56,355 nt of DNA from the NCBI RefSeq assembly GCF_004803405.1, contig NZ_SSXI01000284.1:1-56355 (forward strand), in the 5' to 3' direction. The notes below the pieces were generated by a model. The model was not told the origin of the DNA and searched no databases. It saw only the letters and a program-made list of their open reading frames with translations. Positions 1 through 7,956 of this stretch are shown here, piece by piece (the first letter of the stretch is position 1; each line of letters opens with the position of its first letter). The stretch comes from Nocardioides sp. (GTDB lineage Bacteria > Actinomycetota > Actinomycetes > Propionibacteriales > Nocardioidaceae). Position numbers and translations under genes: made by a program.

Positions 1-339
1 CGCCACCGCGCCCTCGGCGATCGCGCCGAGCGCCGCCTCGTCCGCCAGCGCGGCCGGCAGGTAGGCGGCCGTCTCCACCCAGGGTCCGGTCACCGCGTGA
101 CGCCCGAGCGCCTCGAAGGCGATCACCATCTCGACCGGCGTGGCGCCCATCCCGCCGTACTCCTCGGGCACGAGGAGGGCGGGCACGCCCTGCTCGGCGA
201 TCCGCTGCCACAGCTTGAGACCGGGGCCGGTGTCCCCGTCCGCCCACGCCCGGGCGATGCCGACCGGATCACTGGCGGTGACCAGCGCGTCCAGCGAGCG
301 GGCGAAGTCCCGCTGGTCGGCGGTGAGCTCGAACCTCAC
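1..339 (-). CDS. fadE32: acyl-CoA dehydrogenase, FadE32-like (N-terminal part; runs off window)
   Basis: Only the first 113 codons are in the window; the gene continues beyond base 1. Reading from a GTG at 339 gives an N-terminus beginning VRFELTADQRDFARSLDA, followed by the stretch LLVPEEYGGMGATPVEMVIA, which is typical of the N-terminal helical domain of acyl-CoA dehydrogenases. It lies downstream of fadE31 on the same strand, where M. tuberculosis has fadE32 and fadE33. In that system FadE31 pairs with FadE32 or FadE33 as a mixed tetramer acting late in steroid C/D-ring degradation. The choice of FadE32 over FadE33 rests on position. The GTG is the first plausible start after the 86-bp repeat that separates it from fadE31. 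Confidence 0.75.
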   Translation of the reverse strand, partial: MRFELTADQRDFARSLDALVTASDPVGIARAWADGDTGPGLKLWQRIAEQGVPALLVPEEYGGMGATPVEMVIAFEALGRHAVTGPWVETAAYLPAALADEAALGAIAEGAVA

Positions 340-344
340 GTGTG

Positions 345-533
345 GGCTCCCTTCGCCTCGCTGTGTTGGTGCGCTCGGCTCGGTCCGCCCGGCAGCGGTC
401 GCGCGGGCCGTTCGTGTGCGGCGTTCACCGGGCTCCCCTCGCCTCGCTGTGTCCGTGCGCTCGGCTCGGTCCGCCCGGCAGCGGTCGCGCGGGCCGTTCG
501 TGTGCGGCGTTCACCGGGCTCCCCTCGCCTCGC
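345..533. repeat. 86-bp tandem repeat, about 2.2 copies
   Basis: A unit starting GGCTCCC at 345 recurs at 431 and, truncated, at 517, giving a period of exactly 86 bases. Copies 1 and 2 differ at about three positions. The truncated third copy (517-533) is the C-terminal coding end of fadE31, so the array looks like a duplication of the fadE31 tail that now separates fadE31 (stop at 511-513) from the start of the fadE32-like gene at 339. Neighbouring gene pairs in this cluster overlap by 1 or 4 bases, so the spacer is unusual here. Confidence 0.85.
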
Positions 534-1656
534 GGGGCAGACCGAGGATCCGCTCCGCGATGATGTTGCGCTGGATCTCGTTCGTGCCCGCGTAGATCGG
601 TCCGGACAGGGCGAAGGTGTAGCCGTCGAGCCAGGACGACCCGAGCTCGGCCTCCGGGCCCAGGAGGTCGAGCGCAGCCTCGTGGAGGTCGACGTCCAGC
701 TCGCTCCACCAGACCTTGTTGACCGATCCGGCCGCGCCGATGTCGCCACCGCTCGCCAGCTTGGTGACGGTGCCCCAGGTGTAGAGCCGGTAGGCCTCGG
801 CCTTGATCCAGGCATCGACCACCCGGTCTGCCAGGCGCGGGTCCGGGCGATCGGCGTACAGGGCGAGCAGCCGGTCCGCGGCAGCGGTGAACCTGCCGGG
901 GGAGCGCAGCGAGAGACCGCGCTCGTTGCCCGCCGTGCTCATCGCGACCCGCCAGCCGTCGCCCGGTGCGCCCAGGACATCGGCGTCGGGCACGAACACG
1001 TCGTCGAAGAAGACCTCGGCGAAGCCGGCCTCGCCGTCGAGCTGGGCGATCGGCCGGACGGTGACGCCGTCGGCGTCCAGCGGGAACAGGAAGTAGGTCA
1101 GGCCGTGGTGGCGCACCTGCTCCGGATCGGAGCGGAACAGGCCGAAGCCCCAATGGGCGAGGGCCGCGCGGGACGACCAGGTCTTCTGGCCGTTGAGGAC
1201 CCAGCCGCCGCGCTCCTCGTCGCGGCGGGCGGTCGACTTCAGGGACGCGAGGTCCGAGCCCGCCTCCGGCTCGCTCCAGCACTGGGCCCAGATCCGCTCG
1301 CCGGTCGCCATCGTCGGCAGGAAGCGGTCCTGCTGCTCCTTCGTCCCGTGCTCGAAGATGATCGGCGCGAGCAGGAAGATCCCGTTCTGCGAGACCCGGC
1401 CCGGGGCCCCGGCGCGGTAGTACTCCTCCTCGAAGATCACCCACTCGACGAGCGATGCCTCGCGGCCGTGGTACTCCCTGGGCCACGACACCACCGACCA
1501 CCGGTCAGCCGCGAGCCGGGCCTCCCACTCCTGGTGAAGTGCCCAGCCGGCCTCGGTGTCCATGGACTGCAGCGGCTCGGCCGGCACATTGGCCGCCAGC
1601 CATGCGCGGGCCTCGGCCTGGAGGGCGAGCTCCGACTCGGACAGGGTCAGGTCCAT
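511..1656 (-). CDS. fadE31: acyl-CoA dehydrogenase FadE31
   Basis: A 381-aa acyl-CoA dehydrogenase that by eye resembles mycobacterial FadE31 along its whole length. Shared stretches include the N-terminal MDLTLSESELALQAEARAWL, the FAD/substrate loop WSEPEAGSDLASL, and the C-terminal GPIYAGTNEIQRNIIAERIL followed by LPRE. It is expected to dehydrogenate a CoA thioester late in C/D-ring degradation, in a mixed complex with the adjacent FadE32-type subunit. The ATG at 1656 overlaps the fadD3 stop by one base (TGATG), so the two are probably translationally coupled. It should be transcribed from the promoter upstream of fadD3 with its palindromic operator at 3252. The last residues lie in the truncated copy of the 86-bp repeat. 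Confidence 0.9.
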   Translation of the reverse strand: MDLTLSESELALQAEARAWLAANVPAEPLQSMDTEAGWALHQEWEARLAADRWSVVSWPREYHGREASLVEWVIFEEEYYRAGAPGRVSQNGIFLLAPIIFEHGTKEQQDRFLPTMATGERIWAQCWSEPEAGSDLASLKSTARRDEERGGWVLNGQKTWSSRAALAHWGFGLFRSDPEQVRHHGLTYFLFPLDADGVTVRPIAQLDGEAGFAEVFFDDVFVPDADVLGAPGDGWRVAMSTAGNERGLSLRSPGRFTAAADRLLALYADRPDPRLADRVVDAWIKAEAYRLYTWGTVTKLASGGDIGAAGSVNKVWWSELDVDLHEAALDLLGPEAELGSSWLDGYTFALSGPIYAGTNEIQRNIIAERILGLPREARGAR

Positions 1657-3212
1657 CAGATCTCCTTGGGGGGCTTCGGGACTCGCACCTCAGCCACGGC
1701 TCGCAGCTGGTCCTTGAGCACCTTGCCCCCGAGGTTGCGGGGGAGCGCGTCGACCTTCGCCACCGACCGCGGCACCTTGAAGTTGGCCAGTCGCTCCCTG
1801 GCGAACGCGATCACGTCGTCGGGTCCGGCAGCACCCACCACGAACGCTCTGCCGACCTCGCCCATCCGGTCGTCGGGCACGCCGATCACGGCGACGTCGT
1901 CGACACCGTCCATCCGCAGCAGCGCCTGCTCCACCTCGGCGGGGTAGACGTTGAAGCCGCCCGAGATGTACATGTCCTTGAGCCGGTCGGTGATCCGCAG
2001 GTTCCCCTGCTCGTCGAGAGTCCCGACGTCGCCGGTGTGCAGCCATCCGTCCTCGTCGATCGCCTCAGCCGTCGCGGCGGGGTCGTCGAGGTAGCCGAGC
2101 ATCACGAAGTCACCGCGCACGAGCAGCTCGCCCGGGCCGTCCTGGTCCGACCTCCGCCCGGCCGGGCGGAGGATCCGGGTCTCCATGCCGGGGATCGCGC
2201 GCCCGCAGGTGCTTGCGATCAGCTCGGGCGGGTCGCCGTGACGGGCCATGGTCACGACCACGGCCTCGGTCATGCCGAAGGCGGTGACCACGGTGTCGAA
2301 GTCCAGCCCGTCCGGGGCCAGCATCTGCTCGACGAGCACCACGGGTACGACGGCCGCGCCGGTCACCGCCAGTCGGAGGCTGGACAGGTCACGGTCGGCA
2401 CGCGTCGGCGCGGTCAGCAGCGACTGATAGATCGTCGGCGCGCCCGGGAGCACGCTGATCCGCTCCCTCTCGATCAGGTCGAACGCCTGGTCGACGTCGA
2501 ACGTGGCCATCGGGAAGAGCGTGGTGCCGGTCGTGAGGCCGGTGATGATGCCCACCTTGTAGCCGAACGAGTGGAAGAAGGGGCTGATCACCAGGTAGCG
2601 GTCCTCCGCGGTCACCCCACCGATCTCGCCCCAGATCCTCGACACGTTGACGGTCTGGCGGTGGGCGGTCATCGCTCCCTTGGGGCGCCCGGTGGTGCCG
2701 GAGGTGAAGAGGATGTCGGCGACGTCGTCGGGCGAGACGCCGTCGGCGCGGGCCTCGACCTCGCCGGCGTCGACGGCGGCGCCGCGTACGGCGAGCGCGG
2801 GCAGGTCGGCGATGTCGACCACCTCGCGCACGTTGTCGAGCGGCGAGGCCGCGCGCAGCTCACTGGCCTGCGAACGCCCGAGGAACCCGTCGGCGAGGAC
2901 CACCAGCGTGGCGCCGGAGCGGTCGACGATGTCGGCGGCCTCGTGGCCGGTGTAGCGCGAGTTCAGCGGGACCAGGGTGCCGCCGGCGTAGGTCGCGGCC
3001 AGCGCGGCCACCACCCAGTCGATGCTGTTCGGCGCCCAGAGCGCCAGCCGGTCTCCTGGCCCGAGCCCGGCGGCCATGTAGCCGCGGGCGGTCTCCCGCA
3101 CCGCCTCGAGCAGGCCGGCGAAGCTGACCACGCGGTCGCCCTCGACGTAGGCAGGCTTGTCGCCGTACTGCTGCGCTGCCGCCCGCAGCGCTGTGGGGAT
3201 CGTGTCCGCCAT
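1656..3212 (-). CDS. fadD3: HIP-CoA ligase FadD3 (acyl-CoA synthetase)
   Basis: A 518-aa AMP-forming acyl-CoA synthetase. The AMP-binding P-loop is ILFTSGTTGRPKGA, the hinge region reads GWLHTGDVG and ITDRLKDMYISGGFNVYPAEVE, and the C-terminal lysine lies in LPRNLGGKVLKDQLR. By recollection it tracks M. tuberculosis FadD3 closely, including FFHSFGYKVGI and VLPGAPTIYQSLL. FadD3 activates the C/D-ring propionate HIP with CoA and commits it to ring degradation. ATG at 3212 was chosen because the protein then begins MADTIPTALRAA, matching family length (503 aa in M. tuberculosis); longer upstream reading would cross the operator. It is the first gene of a minus-strand operon with fadE31 and fadE32. 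Confidence 0.93.
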   Translation of the reverse strand: MADTIPTALRAAAQQYGDKPAYVEGDRVVSFAGLLEAVRETARGYMAAGLGPGDRLALWAPNSIDWVVAALAATYAGGTLVPLNSRYTGHEAADIVDRSGATLVVLADGFLGRSQASELRAASPLDNVREVVDIADLPALAVRGAAVDAGEVEARADGVSPDDVADILFTSGTTGRPKGAMTAHRQTVNVSRIWGEIGGVTAEDRYLVISPFFHSFGYKVGIITGLTTGTTLFPMATFDVDQAFDLIERERISVLPGAPTIYQSLLTAPTRADRDLSSLRLAVTGAAVVPVVLVEQMLAPDGLDFDTVVTAFGMTEAVVVTMARHGDPPELIASTCGRAIPGMETRILRPAGRRSDQDGPGELLVRGDFVMLGYLDDPAATAEAIDEDGWLHTGDVGTLDEQGNLRITDRLKDMYISGGFNVYPAEVEQALLRMDGVDDVAVIGVPDDRMGEVGRAFVVGAAGPDDVIAFARERLANFKVPRSVAKVDALPRNLGGKVLKDQLRAVAEVRVPKPPKEI

Positions 3213-3251
3213 CGCTCCTCCACGTTCGCCGAGTGCCTGTCCCCAGACCCT

Positions 3252-3269
3252 ACCAAGCATTTGCTTGGT
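3252..3269. promoter_or_regulatory. 18-bp palindromic operator, copy 1 (candidate KstR2 site)
   Basis: ACCAAGCATTTGCTTGGT, 8-bp arms around a TT centre. The same 18 bases occur at 4087 and 17342, each in a promoter region of the C/D-ring cluster. This copy lies between divergent fadD3 (start 3212) and the SDR at 3341. A TetR protein closely resembling KstR2 is encoded at 6168, so KstR2 is the most likely binder, although the half-site spacing differs from the published mycobacterial motif as I remember it (see findings). Confidence 0.8.
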
Positions 3270-3340
3270 GTGGCAGGCTGGCCACGCCTCGGGTCGGTCG
3301 GCGACAGGGGCGTCGCGCTGAGAGCAGGGGAGCAGGGTCG

Positions 3341-4078
3341 ATGGGTCGCGTGGACGGCAGGGTCGCACTGGTGAGCGGCGGCGCGCGGGGGATCGGCGCA
3401 GCCAGCGCACGGTTGCTGGTCGCGGAGGGTGCCAAGGTCGTCATCGGTGACCTGCTCGACGAGGAGGGCAGCGCGCTCGCCGACGAGCTCGGCCCCCCGG
3501 CGCGCTACGTCCACCTCGACGTCACGGTCGAGGAGGACTGGACCGCGGCGGTCCGCGGCGCGACCGAAGGGTTCGGCAGGCTCGACGTCCTGGTCAACAA
3601 CGCCGGCATCGTCAACGGCGGGCAGCTGCAGAGCTTCAGGATGGACCGGTGGCAGGAGATCCTCGATGTGAACCTCACCGGCCCGTTCCTCGGGATGCGC
3701 GCCTCGGCCGACGCGATGATCGCGGCCGGAGGCGGCTCCATCATCAACACCTCCTCGATCGAGGGGCTGCGGGGAACGCCCTGGGTTCACGGCTACGTCG
3801 CCACGAAGTGGGGTCTGCGGGGATTGACCAAGTCGGTGGCGATGGAGCTCGCTCCGCACGGGATCCGCGTGAACTCCATCCATCCCGGTCTGATCCGCAC
3901 CGCTCTCACCGAGGGGGTTCCCGACGACATGATCCCGATCCCGCTCGGCCGTCCCGGCCGGCCCGAGGAGGTGGCCGCCTTCGTGCTGTTCCTGGCCAGC
4001 GAGGAGTCGTCGTACGCCACGGGCTCGGAGTTCGTGATCGACGGTGGCACGGTCAGTCAGGTCCCGCACAAGGCCTAG
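3341..4078 (+). CDS. SDR, 3-alpha(20-beta)-hydroxysteroid dehydrogenase-like (FabG3 type)
   Basis: A 245-aa classical short-chain dehydrogenase. Cofactor motif GGARGIGAAS lies near residue 13, NNAG near residue 84, the catalytic serine in INTSSIEG, and Tyr/Lys in HGYVATKWG. Stretches such as RYVHLDV, ILDVNLTGPFLGMRA, RVNSIHPGLI and FVIDGGTVSQ resemble mycobacterial FabG3 (Rv2002), a 3-alpha,20-beta-hydroxysteroid dehydrogenase. It probably interconverts a hydroxyl and a keto group on a steroid or steroid fragment using NAD(P)H; the position is not predictable. It lies divergent from fadD3 across operator copy 1 and just before operator copy 2. ATG 3341 follows purine-rich AGCAGGGTCG. No counterpart is present at this position in M. 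tuberculosis. Confidence 0.82.
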   Translation: MGRVDGRVALVSGGARGIGAASARLLVAEGAKVVIGDLLDEEGSALADELGPPARYVHLDVTVEEDWTAAVRGATEGFGRLDVLVNNAGIVNGGQLQSFRMDRWQEILDVNLTGPFLGMRASADAMIAAGGGSIINTSSIEGLRGTPWVHGYVATKWGLRGLTKSVAMELAPHGIRVNSIHPGLIRTALTEGVPDDMIPIPLGRPGRPEEVAAFVLFLASEESSYATGSEFVIDGGTVSQVPHKA

Positions 4079-4086
4079 GCTGACCT

Positions 4087-4104
4087 ACCAAGCATTTGCT
4101 TGGT
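4087..4104. promoter_or_regulatory. 18-bp palindromic operator, copy 2 (candidate KstR2 site)
   Basis: Identical ACCAAGCATTTGCTTGGT, here extended by flanking bases (4085-4106) so the palindromic arms reach about 10 bp. It ends only 11 bases before the GTG start of fadE30 at 4116, so bound repressor would cover the core promoter or transcript start of the fadE30-ipdF-kstR2-fadA6 operon. If KstR2 is the binder, this is autoregulation. Confidence 0.82.
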
Positions 4105-4115
4105 AGACTGTCGTC

Positions 4116-5342
4116 GTGGACCTGACCGAGAGCGCGGAGGATCGCGCGTTCCGTGCGGAGATCCGGGAGTGGCTCGGCGACCATCTCACCGGTGAGTGGG
4201 CCGCCCTGCGCGGGCTCGGTGGACCCGGTCGGGAGCACGAGGCGCACGACGAGCGGCTGGCCTGGAACCGGCTGCTGGCCCAGCACGGCTGGACAGCACT
4301 CGGCTGGCCGAGGGAGTACGGCGGCCGCGGGCTGTCCCTGTGGCAGCAGGTCATCTTCCACGAGGAGTACGCCCGCGCCGAAGCGCCGGCGGGCGTCAAC
4401 CACCTCGGTGAGCAGCTGCTCGGGCCGACGCTGATCGCGTTCGGCACCCCGGCCCAGCGGGAGCGCTTCTTGCCGCAGATCGTCGCGGTACAGGAGCTGT
4501 GGGCGCAGGGCTACTCGGAGCCGGGAGCCGGTTCCGACCTCGCCAACGTGCAGACGAAGGCCCGGATCGACGGCGACGGATGGGTGATCGACGGCCAGAA
4601 GGTGTGGACCTCGCTGGCCCACCTGGCCGACTGGTGCTTCGTCGTCGCCCGCACCGAAGCCGGGTCGACCCGCCACCGGGGCCTGTCGTTCCTCCTGGTC
4701 CCGCTGAGGCAGGACGGCGTGGAGGTCCGGCCGATCGAGCAGCTGACCGGCGGGTCGGAGTTCAACGAGGTCTTCTTCAGCGGGGCTCGGACCGCGGCCG
4801 ACATGGTCGTCGGCGAGCCGGGCCAGGGCTGGAGCGTGGCGATGGGCCTGCTGGGCTTCGAGCGTGGCGTGTCGACGCTGGGGCAGACCGTCGGGTTCGC
4901 GCGTGAGCTCGACAGCGTGGTCGCCCGGGCCAAGGACAACGGCGCGTTCGACGACCCGATCGTCCGGGACCGGCTCGCCCGGCTGAAGACCGAGCTGACC
5001 GTGATCAGGAGCTTCGCCCTGCGGTCCCTGGCCCTCGTCGAGAGCGGTCCCGGAGACAGGACGCCCCAGGTCGCGGGCGCGGACTCGATCTTCAAGCTCG
5101 CCTGGGCCAACTGGCACCGCACCCTGGGCGAGGTCGCGATGGACGTGGCCGGTCCCTCGGGGCTCCTGGCTCGGCGATCCGACGACCAGGTGGCGTCGTC
5201 CGGCGGATATGACCTGGACGAGCACCAGCGGCTCTTCCTGTTCTCCCGGGCCGACACCATCTACGGCGGCAGCGACGAGATCCAGAAGAACATCCTCGCC
5301 GAGCGTGTGCTCGGCCTTCCTCGCGAACCCAAGGGGTCCTGA
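4116..5342 (+). CDS. fadE30: acyl-CoA dehydrogenase FadE30
   Basis: A 408-aa acyl-CoA dehydrogenase very like mycobacterial FadE30: GLGGPGREHEA near residue 35, the FAD loop QGYSEPGAGSDLA, GQKVWTSLAHLADWCFV, FERGVSTLGQ, and the C-terminal DTIYGGSDEIQKNILAERVL. FadE30 introduces the alpha,beta double bond in the propionyl side chain of a HIP-CoA derivative, the first beta-oxidation step after FadD3 and before IpdF and FadA6. The GTG start lies 11 bases after operator copy 2; no strong Shine-Dalgarno fits between them, which suggests a very short or absent leader. The stop overlaps the ipdF ATG by one base. Confidence 0.93.
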   Translation: MDLTESAEDRAFRAEIREWLGDHLTGEWAALRGLGGPGREHEAHDERLAWNRLLAQHGWTALGWPREYGGRGLSLWQQVIFHEEYARAEAPAGVNHLGEQLLGPTLIAFGTPAQRERFLPQIVAVQELWAQGYSEPGAGSDLANVQTKARIDGDGWVIDGQKVWTSLAHLADWCFVVARTEAGSTRHRGLSFLLVPLRQDGVEVRPIEQLTGGSEFNEVFFSGARTAADMVVGEPGQGWSVAMGLLGFERGVSTLGQTVGFARELDSVVARAKDNGAFDDPIVRDRLARLKTELTVIRSFALRSLALVESGPGDRTPQVAGADSIFKLAWANWHRTLGEVAMDVAGPSGLLARRSDDQVASSGGYDLDEHQRLFLFSRADTIYGGSDEIQKNILAERVLGLPREPKGS

Positions 5343-6145
5343 TGACAGCAACCCGCGCAGAGCAGCCCACGCCCGACTACGTGCCCGGCCACGACCTCCT
5401 CGCCGGGAAGGTCGTCGTGGTGACGGCGGCGGCCGGAGCCGGCATCGGCGCCGCCGTCGTACGGCGGGCCCTCGAGGAGGGCGCGAAGGCCGTGGTCTTC
5501 AGCGACACCCACGAGCGTCGGCTGAAGGAGGCGGAGGAGGCGCTCTCCGCCGACTTCGGCGCCGATCGCGTCCGGCAGCTGGTCTGCGACGTGACCCAGG
5601 AGGACCAGATCGCCGCGGTCCTCGACGCGGCCGAGGAGTTCGGCGGCGTGGACGTGATGGTCAACAACGCCGGCCTGGGCGGCACTGCGAGCATCCTCGA
5701 CATGACCGACGACGAGTGGAGCAGGGTCCTCGACATCACGCTGACCGGCACGTTCCGCGCGACCCGTGCGGTCGGCCAGCGGTTCGTGGCGGCGGGCAGG
5801 AAGGGTGTCATCGTCAACAACGCCTCGGTCATCGGCTGGCGGGCCCAGGAGGGCCAGGCGCATTACGCGGCCGCGAAGGCCGGCGTGATGGCGCTGACGC
5901 GCTGTGCGGCGCTGGACCTGGCGCCGCACGGCATCCGGGTCAACGCGGTGTCGCCGAGCCTGGCGATGCACCCGTTCCTGGAGAAGGTCACCTCGCCCGA
6001 GCTGCTCGTGGAGCTCAAGCAGCGCGAGGCATTCGGGCGGGCCGCGGCGCCGTGGGAGGTGGCGAACGTGATGGTGTTCCTGGCCAGCGACTACGCGTCG
6101 TACCTGACCGGCGAGGTCATCTCGGTGAGCAGCCAGCATGCCTGA
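5342..6145 (+). CDS. ipdF: SDR IpdF (5-hydroxy-HIP-CoA reductase family)
   Basis: A 267-aa short-chain dehydrogenase with an unusual N-terminal extension (PTPDYVPGHDLLAGKVVVVT), a modified cofactor motif TAAAGAGIG, NNAG, and active-site Tyr/Lys in YAAAKAG. The order fadE30-ipdF-kstR2-fadA6 equals Rv3560c-Rv3559c-Rv3557c-Rv3556c, where Rv3559c is IpdF, which acts on the 5-hydroxyl of HIP-CoA intermediates. The end is atypical for an SDR, reading YLTGEVISVSSQHA instead of the usual DGG. It starts at ATG 5342 overlapping the fadE30 stop. The gene ends within a few bases of the kstR2 start region. Confidence 0.88.
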   Translation: MTATRAEQPTPDYVPGHDLLAGKVVVVTAAAGAGIGAAVVRRALEEGAKAVVFSDTHERRLKEAEEALSADFGADRVRQLVCDVTQEDQIAAVLDAAEEFGGVDVMVNNAGLGGTASILDMTDDEWSRVLDITLTGTFRATRAVGQRFVAAGRKGVIVNNASVIGWRAQEGQAHYAAAKAGVMALTRCAALDLAPHGIRVNAVSPSLAMHPFLEKVTSPELLVELKQREAFGRAAAPWEVANVMVFLASDYASYLTGEVISVSSQHA

Positions 6146-6167
6146 GCCCCGGAGCGGTGGAGCGACC

Positions 6168-6767
6168 GTGAGCACCGCAGTGCCGAGCCGGCGCGAGGAG
6201 CTGCTCGCCATCGCGGCGCGGCTGTTCGCGGAGAAGGGGTTCCGCAACACCACCGTCCGTGACATCGCCGACGCGGCCGGAATCCTGTCCGGGAGCCTGT
6301 ACCACCACTTCGACTCCAAGGAGTCGATGGTGGACGAGATCCTGTCCACCTTCCAGAACGAGCTGTTCGGCCAGTACGACGAGATCCTCGCGAGCTCCGA
6401 GGACGCCCGCGCCAAGCTCGAGCGGGCCGTGCGGGTGTCGTTCGAGGCGATCGACAAGCACCCGCACGAGGTGGCGATCTTCCAGAACGATGCCGACCAC
6501 CTCGGCAGCTTCTCGCGGTTCGGCTACCTCGCGGACCGCAACACACAGTCCCGGCAGGTCTGGGTGACCCTCATCGAGGAGGGCATGCGCACGGGCGTGC
6601 TGCGTCCCGATCTCGACGTGACCCTGACCTACCGCTTCATCCGCGACACCGTGTGGGTCGCCGTGCGGTGGTACCGACCCGGACGCGGGCTCACCCACAG
6701 CGACGTCGCCGACCAGTACGTACGGATCCTGCTGGACGGGATCGCTCAGCCCTCCAGGAGGAGATGA
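6168..6767 (+). CDS. kstR2: TetR-family repressor KstR2
   Basis: A 199-aa TetR regulator. The N-terminal helix-turn-helix reads TTVRDIADAAGILSGSLYHHF, and the ligand domain contains FEAIDKHPHEVAIFQND, LRPDLDVTLTYRFIRDTVWV and VRWYRPG. These match mycobacterial KstR2 (Rv3557c, 200 aa) as I remember it. KstR2 represses the C/D-ring genes until HIP-CoA binds it. GTG 6168 is preferred because GGAG lies 5 bases upstream and the length then fits the family; an in-frame ATG at 6138 overlapping ipdF is the alternative. The palindromes at 3252, 4087 and 17342 are its likely operators, one of them in front of its own operon. Confidence 0.92.
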   Translation: MSTAVPSRREELLAIAARLFAEKGFRNTTVRDIADAAGILSGSLYHHFDSKESMVDEILSTFQNELFGQYDEILASSEDARAKLERAVRVSFEAIDKHPHEVAIFQNDADHLGSFSRFGYLADRNTQSRQVWVTLIEEGMRTGVLRPDLDVTLTYRFIRDTVWVAVRWYRPGRGLTHSDVADQYVRILLDGIAQPSRRR

Positions 6768-6768
6768 C

Positions 6769-7941
6769 ATGGCCACGACCCCCGCCTACATCGTCGACGC
6801 CGTGCGAACCGCGGTGGGCAAGCGCGGTGGCGCGCTCGCAGGGGTGCACTCCGCCGACCTCGGCGCCCACACCCTCGCTGCCCTGGTGGAGCGGACCGGC
6901 GTGGACCCCGGGGCGGTCGATGACGTCATCCTCGGCTGCTGCGACACCATCGGTTCGCAGGCCGGCGACGTGGCTCGCACGGCCTGGCTGGCGGCGGGCC
7001 TGCCGGATCACGTGCCCGGGGTGACCATCGACCGCCAGTGCGGTTCCTCGCAGCAGGCGGTGCACTTCGCCGCGCAGGGCGTCATGTCGGGGACGCAGGA
7101 CCTCGTGGTGGCCGGCGGCGTGCAGAACATGTCCGCGATCCCGATCTCGGCCGCGATGCTCGTCGGCCAGCAGTACGGCTTCTCCACTCCCTTCGCCGAG
7201 TCTCCGGGCTGGCTGAAGCGCTACGGCGACCAGGAGGTGAGCCAGTTCCGCTCGGCCGAGATGATCGCGGAGAAGTGGGAGATCTCGCGTGAGGAGATGG
7301 AGGCCTTCGCGCTCGCCTCTCACGAGCGCGCACGCGCAGCGATCGCCGAGGGTCGGTTCGCCAACGAGATCGCGCCCCTGACCCTCGAGGACGGCACGGT
7401 CGTCGACACCGACCAGTGCCCGCGGGAGACCTCGCTGGAGAAGATGGCCGGCCTCGAACCGCTCGCTCCAGGCGGTCGGATCACCGCCGCGGTGGCGTCA
7501 CAGATCTGCGATGCATCGTCGGCGATGCTGATCGCCTCGGAGGCCGCTGTGGAGAGGCACGGGCTGACGCCTCGCGCCCGCGTCGTACATCTCTCCGTGC
7601 GCGGGGACGACCCGGTCTGGATGCTCACGGGCCCGATCGGCGCGACCAGGGCGGCGCTGGAGAAGTCAGGGATGTCGATCGACGACATCGACCTGTTCGA
7701 GTGCAATGAGGCGTTCGCGTCGGTCGTCCTGGCATGGATGAAGGAGACCGGAGCACCGCACGACAAGGTCAACGTCAACGGCGGCGGCATCGCACTGGGC
7801 CATCCCATCGGAGCCACCGGGACCCGCCTGATGACGACCATGCTCAACGAGCTCGAGCGCACCGGCGGCCGCTACGGCTTGCAGACCATGTGCGAGGGCG
7901 GCGGGCAGGCGAACGTCACCATCATCGAGCGCCTGGGCTGA
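6769..7941 (+). CDS. fadA6: acetyl-CoA acyltransferase (thiolase) FadA6
   Basis: A 390-aa thiolase with the full catalytic set: nucleophile Cys91 in DRQCGSSQQA, His345 in ALGHPIGATG and Cys375 in MCEGGGQA. Its place directly after kstR2 equals Rv3556c (fadA6). FadA6 performs thiolytic cleavage during degradation of the opened C/D-ring product. The start is one base after the kstR2 stop, with AGGAGG in the end of kstR2 as ribosome-binding site. It is the last gene of the operon; a hairpin covers its stop codon. Confidence 0.92.
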   Translation: MATTPAYIVDAVRTAVGKRGGALAGVHSADLGAHTLAALVERTGVDPGAVDDVILGCCDTIGSQAGDVARTAWLAAGLPDHVPGVTIDRQCGSSQQAVHFAAQGVMSGTQDLVVAGGVQNMSAIPISAAMLVGQQYGFSTPFAESPGWLKRYGDQEVSQFRSAEMIAEKWEISREEMEAFALASHERARAAIAEGRFANEIAPLTLEDGTVVDTDQCPRETSLEKMAGLEPLAPGGRITAAVASQICDASSAMLIASEAAVERHGLTPRARVVHLSVRGDDPVWMLTGPIGATRAALEKSGMSIDDIDLFECNEAFASVVLAWMKETGAPHDKVNVNGGGIALGHPIGATGTRLMTTMLNELERTGGRYGLQTMCEGGGQANVTIIERLG

Positions 7942-7956
7942 GCTGCGGCTCAGTCC
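7935..7956. terminator. bidirectional hairpin between fadA6 and the PilZ gene
   Basis: Nine-base stem (GGGCTGAGC pairing with GCTCAGTCC, one G-T pair) and a TGCG loop, overlapping the stops of two convergent genes. There is no T-run, as is common in high-GC actinobacteria. Confidence 0.5.

Noticed and set aside
345..533. CRISPR array or protein repeat
   Set aside because: The units abut with no spacers and no cas genes are present; the repeat includes the end of fadE31.
97..1947. A 616-codon plus-strand frame opposite fadE31 and fadE32
   Set aside because: It is a compositional shadow of the two acyl-CoA dehydrogenase genes and crosses the 86-bp repeat.
1455..3374. A 639-codon open frame on the plus strand opposite fadD3
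   Set aside because: Its translation is Arg/Gly/Val/His-rich low-complexity sequence with no domain, while the minus strand gives a complete FadD3. Long antisense frames are normal at this GC content.
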